Shown here piece after piece: positions 57,988 to 64,000 of a DNA stretch of 64,000 nt. The stretch is from Candidatus Flexifilum affinis (GTDB lineage Bacteria; Chloroflexota; Anaerolineae; Aggregatilineales; Phototrophicaceae): positions 14,597 through 78,596 of the forward strand of contig JADJPJ010000099.1 in assembly GCA_016713325.1 (NCBI GenBank). Reading direction: 5' to 3'. The position numbers and the translations under genes are program-made. The stretch's first letter is position 1. Each line of letters opens with the position of its first letter. Under the pieces are notes generated by a model. It was not told the origin of the DNA. It saw only the letters and a list, made by a program, of their open reading frames with translations, and made no database searches.

Positions 57988-58014
57988 TATTGTATTTTGT
58001 AGACTCCCGACTTG

Positions 58015-59007
58015 CTAGGGAAGAGTCTGTGCCTCCAGCCACTCATGAATCTTGAGGCCCGTCCCGGCGAAATCGCCGTCCATCATCAGGTTGTGGCCAG
58101 AATTGGGGTCCACAAAGTAGTCCGCCCGGTAGTGCCGCGCCGTTGTCTCCATGTATTTGGCCGGGCAAACTTTGTCGAGCGCGCCGGCGACGAGCAGCAC
58201 AGGGGAACGCACCTGGTCAGCCGGCGTCCAGAAGGGCGGGTTGTGCTGAAGGAGCACCAGCGCGGACTCCGGTCCCAGACGTGCGTAGAGGTCCTCCGGG
58301 GTGATGTCGGCGTTGGCACTGATCAGCGCCTCGGCGGCGCGTTCCGGTGAGTTGACCCAGCACGACGCCGACCAGGTCAGCGAAGTCTCGATGATCAGGT
58401 TCCAGAAATTGGTGACGGTGATGTCGAGACTGGTGTCCAGCACCGAGTGCGAGGCCCACGGGCCGACCAGCACCACCGCCGGGAGCGCATCGTCGACGTA
58501 CTTCATCGCCCACTGAGCCAGCGCCCCACCCATGCTGTGACCCATCAGGATCGGCCTGTGGTCGCAGCGGTCGATTTCGCGCTTGAGGAAGCTCAGGTAG
58601 TAGTCGAGGGTGCACAGGTGAATCGGGCGCTGCGCCGGTGAGAGAGCATGTCCCGGCAGACTATGCGCGTGGCTCTGCCAGCCGTGCTCGGCCAGGATAC
58701 GCTGCCAGCGCTCCCAGCACCAGGCGCCGTGCCACATGCCGTGCTGCATGACAATCGGCGTCTCGTGCTTGCGCTCGTGCGGGGTGTAGGTGATCCGCTC
58801 GATCCCCTGATCGATCTCATGGGTGACGGTGTAGCGCTTGTAGCGGATGGTCTTGAACAGACTGCTGCCGGGAAACCCTCTGTTTTCCTGCGTGGTAAGG
58901 GTCTCCCGCACGTTGCGAGAAGCGATGAAAAGAAAGGCGAAGGCCCCCTGCACCGCCAGGTAGCCCCCAGCCAGAGTCATCAGATTGCGGAACGGCCTGC
59001 GCATCAT
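58015..59007 (-). CDS. Alpha/beta hydrolase with N-terminal membrane anchor
   Basis: 330 residues. One hydrophobic segment near the N-terminus (LAGGYLAVQGAFAFLFIAS) suggests membrane attachment. The catalytic triad is complete: oxyanion region MQHGMWHGAWCW, nucleophile S158 in MGHSMGGA, acid in GALDKVCP, His in SGHNLMMD. Likely an esterase or lipase-like enzyme; substrate unknown. In contrast to the hydrolase at 20.5-21.5 kb, this one keeps its nucleophile. About 68 bases separate it from the kinase gene. Confidence 0.85.
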   Translation of the reverse strand: MMRRPFRNLMTLAGGYLAVQGAFAFLFIASRNVRETLTTQENRGFPGSSLFKTIRYKRYTVTHEIDQGIERITYTPHERKHETPIVMQHGMWHGAWCWERWQRILAEHGWQSHAHSLPGHALSPAQRPIHLCTLDYYLSFLKREIDRCDHRPILMGHSMGGALAQWAMKYVDDALPAVVLVGPWASHSVLDTSLDITVTNFWNLIIETSLTWSASCWVNSPERAAEALISANADITPEDLYARLGPESALVLLQHNPPFWTPADQVRSPVLLVAGALDKVCPAKYMETTARHYRADYFVDPNSGHNLMMDGDFAGTGLKIHEWLEAQTLP

Positions 59008-59125
59008 TGCCCACCTCCGGGTCGACCATCCACGCCGGTATGCATCGATACCGGCCGTCGTGTTTCAAGAATTGTGACCCGGGTGGAGGCAGCGCGCAAG
59101 CCGTCGCTCAGTCCATCCTCTGCCC

Positions 59126-61352
59126 TTATCGGTCCAAGGCGCTGAAACGGCGGGCGCGCGTGCCGTTGAGCGTCACCAGCAGCGACGTGCCCACGTCGGC
59201 AAAGACCGCCATCCAGAGCGAGGTCGCGCCGGTCAGCGCCAGCACCACGAAAGCCAGCTTGATGGCGAAGCTGATGGCGATGTTCTGGCGGATCAGCCGC
59301 CGCGTGAAGCGCGCCAGGCGGAAGGCGAACGGCAGACGGGAGAGATCATTGCCCATGATGGCCACGTCGGCCGTCTCCAGGGCCTGCGCACTGCCGGTCG
59401 CGCCCATCGCCGCGCTGACCGCCGCCGCTGCCATCGCCGGCGTGTCGTTGATGCCGTCGCCGACCATCAGCGTCGGGCCGAGCCGCTCCTGCAGGGCGGT
59501 CACTAAACGGGCTTTGTCCTCCGGAAGCAGTTCGGCATGCACCTCGTCGACGCCGACCGCGGCCCCGACCGCGTCGGCCGCAGCCCGGTTATCGCCAGTC
59601 ATCATCAGGGTGCGCAGACCCAGCGCGCGCAAGGCGGCTGTGGCGGACTGACTCTCCGGCCGCGGCAGATCGGCCGCGCTGATGTAGCCGCGCAGATAAT
59701 CATCCTCTTCCACCAGCATGGCAGTCTCGCCGCGCGCTTCGGCGGTACGCACCCGGTCACAGACCGCCGCGTCATGCGGGTACTCGGAGTCGAACAGGGC
59801 GTGGCTGCCGATGGTGACCTGGCGGTCTTCGACCGTGCCGCGCACCCCGCGCCCGACCAGCGTCTCCACGGCCTGCGCCGGCGGGTAGCGGTCGGCGACG
59901 CCACGCGCCTGCACAGCCTCCTCGACTGCGCGGGCCAGCGGGTGCGTACTGCGCCGCTCGACGGCATGGGCCAGCGCCAGCAGATCGTCACAGGCGGGGC
60001 ACGGTCCGGCATCAGGGTTGCAGTCACGGCCCTCGCGGTCGAACGCCACGGCGCGGGTGACCACCGGTTTGCCCTGGGTGAGCGTGCCGGTCTTGTCGAA
60101 GACCACGGCCTTGATCTGGCCGAGCATTTCCAGGTGGGCGCCCCTTGATCAGCACGCCGCCCCGCGCCGCGCGGGTAATGGCGCTGATCACGGTGACCGG
60201 CGTGCTGATCACCAGGGCGCACGGGCAGGCGATCACCAGCAGCGACAGCGCGCGGTATAACCAGCCATGCGTGCCGTCAGGCAGGTCGAAGAAGGGCGCG
60301 CTGAACAGCAGCGGGGGCACGAACGCGGCGAGCGCCGCCAGCACGACCACGCCGGGCGTATAGACGCGCGCAAACTGATCGACGGCGCGCTGGCTGGGCG
60401 CGCGCACGCTCTGCGCCGCTTCGACCAGGTGGATAATCCGGGCCAGCGCGCTGTCGCTGGCCGGCCGGCTGACGCGCACTTCCAGCGCGCCCATGCCGTT
60501 GACCGACCCGGCGTAGACCTCGCCGCCGGCGCTCCGATGCACGGGCATACTTTCGCCGGTGATCGGCGACTGGTCGACCGCGCTCTCGCCGCGCTCGACG
60601 GCGCCATCGGCGGGGATGCGCTCGCCCGGCTTGATCAGGATGAGATCGCCGGCGGCCAGCGCCTCCACCGGGACAACGGTCTCGGTCCGGTCGAGCAGGC
60701 GGATGGCGGTCGGCGGCGTCAGGGACATCAGCGCGCGAATGCTCTGCCGCGCCCGGTCGATGGTGAAGCCTTCCAGCGCCTCGCCCACGGCGAACAGGAA
60801 GATGACCGTCGCCGCCTCGGCAAGTTCGCCGATCAGTACCGCGCCCACCGCGGCGATGGTCATGAGCAGGTTGATGTTGAAGTCGTGGTTGATGCGCAGA
60901 GCGTTGATGCCGCTGCGGGCGATGGGCAGCCCGGCCACGGCCACCGCCGCCAAGAGGAGCGCATCGACAAGGAGAGAGGGCGCGCCGAGCAAGGCAGTCA
61001 GAGCGCCCAGCACCAGCAGGGCGCCGCCGATCACCGCCAGGCGGCTGTTCCTTTCCTGCCACAGGAAGCGCGCAAAGTCGAAGAACTGCCCGCCGCTTTG
61101 CGCGTTCGAGCCGGCCACCGCTGAAGTGGGCACGGCAGACGGCGGCGCTTCCGGCAGGAGTTCATAGCCCAGATCCTTGAGGCGCTGCGCCAGAACGCCC
61201 TGCTCGATCCGCCCGCCGAGGGTCAACGCCCCGGTGACGTAATCGACCTCGACGTCCTGCACGCCCTCAAGGTTGCGCACACCTTTTTCAACGGTACGCG
61301 CGCAGTCGATGCAGTCCATGCCGCCGACCCGGAAGCGCTGTTGTTGATCCAT
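59126..61352 (-). CDS. CPx-type heavy-metal P1B ATPase (Zn/Cd/Pb-like), one frameshift
   Basis: About 742 residues. N-terminal metal-binding HMA domain with GMDCIDC; membrane helices; TGES actuator (DQSPITGESMPV); CPC in IACPCALVIS; phosphorylated Asp in FDKTGT; the catalytic HP motif (STHPLA); TGDN; GDGINDTPA; final helix with FADVGTSLLVTLNG, typical of Zn/Cd exporters. A Cys-rich insert CNPDAGPCPACD follows the phosphorylation site. The frame breaks at the four-G run (CCCC on plus, 60141-60144): restoring two G gives the family's GVLIKGGAHLE. It should export divalent soft metals. Start set at the ATG of MDQQQRF. An AT-rich stretch with ATATGAACG and CACATGTAT upstream might hold an ArsR/MerR-type operator, but I cannot define it. 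Confidence 0.88.
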
Positions 61353-61463
61353 ACTGAGACCCGGTATCAATACATGTGTAAGCGTTCATATAATAAGTCT
61401 AGTATGGATCGACAGGGACGTCAAGCGGATCGCCTGCGCCCCAGGGCGTTTCGCGGACCGCCT

Positions 61464-62174
61464 CTACACGCGGCCGTAGACCTCGATGCTTGCGCCGTGG
61501 ATGGCGCTGCCCGCCGCCGACGCCAGGAAGACGAGCGTATCGGCGATCTGCTCCGGCGTCACCCACTTCGAGAAGTCGGCATTGGGCATGTCCTGGCGGT
61601 TGCGCGGCGTGTCGATGATGCTGGGCAGGATGCTGTTGACGTTGATGCCTTGGTCGCGCAGTTCCGCCGACATGCTCTCGACGATGCGAAGCACCGCCGC
61701 CTTGCTGGCGGTATAGGCAGCGGCGTTCTTCTGACCGTGCAGACCGGCCTTGGCGGCGATGACGACGATCTTGCCGCCCTGCCCCCGGCCGACCATGTGC
61801 TTCGCCACCCGGCCCGCCGTGATGACCACCGGGCGCACGTTGAGGTTGAACATCTGGTCCATCACCTCGACGCCGGCCTCATGCACCGGCTGACCGGCCG
61901 CATAGCCGCCGACGGTGTGGATGAGCGCGTCCACGCCGCCGAAGCGCCCGGCAATCCGCTCCAGAATGCCGTCCACCGCCGCCGCATCGTTCAGGTCGCC
62001 GGCATCGGGGTGGCTTTCGACGCTGAGCGTCGCGGCCAGCGCGTCACAGTCGCCGGGGTTTCGGTCGATCAGCGCCAGCCGTGCGCCCTGGGCCGCAAAC
62101 GCACGCGCCGCCGCCGATCCCAGGTTGCCGCGCGCTCCGGTGATCATCACCACCTTGCCGGTCAGGTCAGACAT
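61464..62174 (-). CDS. Short-chain dehydrogenase/reductase
   Basis: 236 residues, classic SDR length. Cofactor motif TGARGNLG, Asp in LALIDRN favouring NAD, and catalytic YTASK. The Ser that normally precedes the Tyr by about 13 residues (in ISSxAG) is Ala: the strand reads VVIAAKAG. Activity may be altered, though some SDR subfamilies tolerate this change. GAGGAGA lies eight bases before the ATG. No operon partner; substrate unknown. Confidence 0.88.
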   Translation of the reverse strand: MSDLTGKVVMITGARGNLGSAAARAFAAQGARLALIDRNPGDCDALAATLSVESHPDAGDLNDAAAVDGILERIAGRFGGVDALIHTVGGYAAGQPVHEAGVEVMDQMFNLNVRPVVITAGRVAKHMVGRGQGGKIVVIAAKAGLHGQKNAAAYTASKAAVLRIVESMSAELRDQGINVNSILPSIIDTPRNRQDMPNADFSKWVTPEQIADTLVFLASAAGSAIHGASIEVYGRV

Positions 62175-62316
62175 AGCCGCATCTCCTCATGTGCTCAATC
62201 GCCGTGCCGGGCGAAGCAACGCCAGCTAAAGCATCGCCTTGCCTATATATGTATCGGCCGCAAGATGAATGTGGATTGGACGCGCCGGTGCAGATTGGCG
62301 TTACACCGGGCGCGCG

Positions 62317-62649
62317 TTAGAACGGGCGCAGCTCGACCAGCAGGCCATCATTCCAGTCGTATTTGGCCTCGAAGAGCGCGGCCACGGCGGCGGCCCGTTC
62401 CGGCTCAGCCGCCGGATCGATGGCGCGGCCCACGGCATCGAAGGACGGCGCCTCGGGGCTCCCGATGCGGACCTGCACATAACGATAAGCGCGGATGTTC
62501 CTCATCCAGTCGGTCTGGTCGCGCGCCTCGCTGCACAGATAGTAGGCGTCGTCATAAGCCACGAACCAGATCTCGATCTGATGAGGTTGACCGGAAGTCC
62601 GGCCGGTGGTGGTCAAATAGAGGAATTGAGGCTCCGTGTCTTCCGGCAC
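62317..62649 (-). CDS. DUF385-like (F420H2/flavin-dependent nitroreductase-type) small protein
   Basis: 110 residues. The pattern YLTTTGRTSGQPHQIEIWF, a central SEARDQTDWMRNI and RYVQVRIGS match the split-barrel family of deazaflavin-dependent nitroreductases (F420H2_quin_red). Members bind F420, FMN or other ligands, so function is not decided. It starts three bases after the stop of the membrane-protein gene and is probably co-transcribed with it. Confidence 0.75.
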   Translation of the reverse strand: MPEDTEPQFLYLTTTGRTSGQPHQIEIWFVAYDDAYYLCSEARDQTDWMRNIRAYRYVQVRIGSPEAPSFDAVGRAIDPAAEPERAAAVAALFEAKYDWNDGLLVELRPF

Positions 62650-62652
62650 GAT

Positions 62653-63339
62653 TCAGACTCCTTTGTGGCGCGCGACGTAGGGTTCCGAAGCAAGCGCCAG
62701 TCGCCGGTTGCGCCAGCCGATGACCGCCTTCATGATCAGTATAACGATAATTGAGGCGATGCTGCTGAATCGGTCGAACAGCGGGCTGGCGAAATTGAGG
62801 TAGGCGACCAGCGACAGCGCCGACGCGAACAGGACGTAATCGAACGCGTAGAGGGCGATGCCCACCCGCGTGAAGCGCGTCGCCAGCGGGTCGAGCACCG
62901 AGATCAGGACGCCAAGGCCTATGCCATAGAGACATTCTTCAAGCGCGCCGAGCACAGTGCGGCGAAGCGGGTCGGCCAGCACGGCCGGGTCCAGGTCGGG
63001 GATCAGCCACTGCATCAGGGTGGCGTCGAGCGCCGTGAACAGCATCCCGGTCACCGCTGCCGTGAGATAGACGCTGGCGAGGATCGTGCGCCAGTGCAGC
63101 GTCCCTCCGAAGCGCGACGCAAAGAAGAGATAGGCGATGCCGGCAGCGAGCAAGAGGATTGCGGCGAATACCGGGCTCGCCGCAATCTGGCGTTCGACCG
63201 CCGCGGCATCGCCCCCGGCGAGGGCGGTCCGCACGGCGAAGAACACCCCTGCTGCGACGAAGACCACGGGAGCCAGCAGAAGGAGCGTCCGCAGGCGGAA
63301 AAAGAACTGAGCGGGTTCCTGCACTCTCGGCCGTTTCAT
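62653..63339 (-). CDS. Integral membrane protein of unknown function
   Basis: 228 residues with about five or six hydrophobic helices (for example LLLLAPVVFVAAGVFFAV, AILLLAAGIAYLFFAS, IASIIVILIMKAVI). I do not recognise a family. Start set at MKRPRVQE because GGAGG lies seven bases upstream (63347-63351). Divergent from the DinB-like gene, with about 110 bases between starts. Confidence 0.7.
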   Translation of the reverse strand: MKRPRVQEPAQFFFRLRTLLLLAPVVFVAAGVFFAVRTALAGGDAAAVERQIAASPVFAAILLLAAGIAYLFFASRFGGTLHWRTILASVYLTAAVTGMLFTALDATLMQWLIPDLDPAVLADPLRRTVLGALEECLYGIGLGVLISVLDPLATRFTRVGIALYAFDYVLFASALSLVAYLNFASPLFDRFSSIASIIVILIMKAVIGWRNRRLALASEPYVARHKGV

Positions 63340-63451
63340 GCGATCCTCCTTCTCGAAGGCGGGCGACTTGGAATCGCGCGACACTACCAGCCGAACTCCC
63401 AAAAATGATAGCATGAACAGGGTCCAATCGCTCAGCAGACAGGAGTTTCCG

Positions 63452-63945
63452 ATGGCGTCGTCCTCAGTACAGCCGCCCGCCCTTGAACAGCGCCGGGAGT
63501 GGATCGCGCGAATCGCCGCGCTGCCCGATCAGCTCGAAACGCTGGTGTGCGATCTCACTCCCGCCCAGCTCGACCATGCGCCCGCGCCGGGGGAATGGTC
63601 CCCGCGTCAGGTCGTGCACCACCTCGCCGATTCGCACATGAACGCCTACCTCCGGCTCAAGCTGGCGCTGACCGAGGACAACCCGACCATCCGCCCGTAC
63701 GACCAGGAAGCGTTCGCCCTGCTGCCCGACACGGCTCAGGGGCCGATCGAGCCGACGCTAATGCCGCTCCGCGCTGCACCGCCTGGGTGACGCTCTATGA
63801 GAAACTGAGCGAAGAGGATTGGGCGCGTACCTTCCAACACCCCGAGTACGGTCCGCAGACCCTGGCCACCCAGGCGGAGAGCTACGCCGAGCACGGCGAG
63901 CTTCACCTGCGGCAGATCCAGGCGGCGCTGGCGAGCATGGGGTAA
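63452..63945 (+). CDS. DinB/YfiT-like putative metal-dependent protein (frameshifted)
   Basis: About 164 residues. Four-helix DinB fold: WSPRQVVHHLADSHMNAYLRL provides the first metal His, and the C-terminal YAEHGELHLRQI the HxxxH pair. The DinB superfamily includes bacillithiol/mycothiol-dependent transferases; activity here is unknown. The frame changes between 63765 and 63785: it leaves the first frame at LMPLRAAPP and resumes in another at WVTLYEKLSEEDW. Joined, the two halves give a normal-length protein, so one or two indels are the likely reason. Start at ATG 63452 with AGGAG six bases upstream. Confidence 0.75.
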
Positions 63946-63956
63946 GGGTGGTTTGC

Positions 63957-64000
63957 GTTCTGCCCCTCACCCCCTGACCCCCTCTCCCACGCAAGCGGGG
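63957..64000. repeat. CCCCTCACCCCCTGACCCC element at window edge
   Basis: The last bases read CCCCTCACCCCCTGACCCC then CTCTCCC and GCGGGG, the left arm of an intergenic palindromic element cut by the window. A worn version appears at about 29510-29553. Confidence 0.4.

Noticed and set aside
61353..61430. ArsR/MerR-type operator upstream of the metal ATPase
   Set aside because: ATATGAACG and CACATGTAT arms are present, but the dyad symmetry is poor when aligned, so it is mentioned only as a possibility.

Overview
The window is a GC-rich, densely coded stretch of bacterial chromosome. The gene repertoire points to the Chloroflexota, probably an Anaerolineae-like lineage. That assignment is an inference from gene content: an extremely long multi-GAF histidine kinase, Ser/Thr kinases with AAA/TPR tails, META-repeat and dockerin-bearing secreted proteins, and family-5 peptide/sugar transporters. 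There is no rRNA, tRNA or CRISPR array, and no recognisable insertion sequence or phage module.

Layout. 1-7.8 kb: a Ser/Thr kinase cut by the window edge, a large secreted multidomain protein (broken by two frameshifts), a GNAT acetyltransferase and a YeiH-type exporter. 8-26 kb: a signalling block with a 1066-aa GAP1-like protein, a REC-degenerate GGDEF regulator, a 2471-aa histidine kinase with about eleven GAF domains, a CheY-like regulator, an alpha/beta hydrolase lacking its nucleophile, and a translationally coupled 7TM-PAS histidine kinase plus hybrid REC-HK-REC protein. 26-36 kb: a glycan-uptake and breakdown region. On the minus strand are a solute-binding protein, two permeases, a PIG-L deacetylase and a GH3 glycosidase. 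On the plus strand are a GH4 glycosidase and a PfkB kinase. A cold-shock gene lies between. 36-39.6 kb: a kinase-AAA-TPR regulator. 39.8-54.4 kb: an apparent operon of acyl-CoA dehydrogenase, a roughly 2880-aa KS-AT-KS-ACPx4-KR-DH megasynthase, a phosphopantetheinyl transferase and the three parts of a biotin-dependent acyl-CoA carboxylase. 54.5-64 kb: a triple META protein, a GAF-PAS histidine kinase, an alpha/beta hydrolase, a CPx-type metal ATPase, an SDR, a DUF385-like protein, a membrane protein and a DinB-like protein.

The most interesting unit is the 39.8-54.4 kb lipid/polyketide operon. The carboxylase can make the extender unit, the AT loads it, the PPTase should activate the carriers, and the synthase condenses, reduces and dehydrates. 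All four tandem carrier domains have Thr where the phosphopantetheine Ser is expected, a second divergent KS is inserted after the AT, and a perfect CRP-type palindrome sits upstream of the first gene.

A caution for all readers: at least seven genes carry single-base or short indels that break otherwise intact families (near 2.78, 3.95, 38.84, 45.49, 47.11, 60.14 and 63.77 kb), and the biotin carboxylase has lost about 75 codons. This density suggests residual assembly errors more than real pseudogenes, so each broken gene is annotated as one gene across its whole span.
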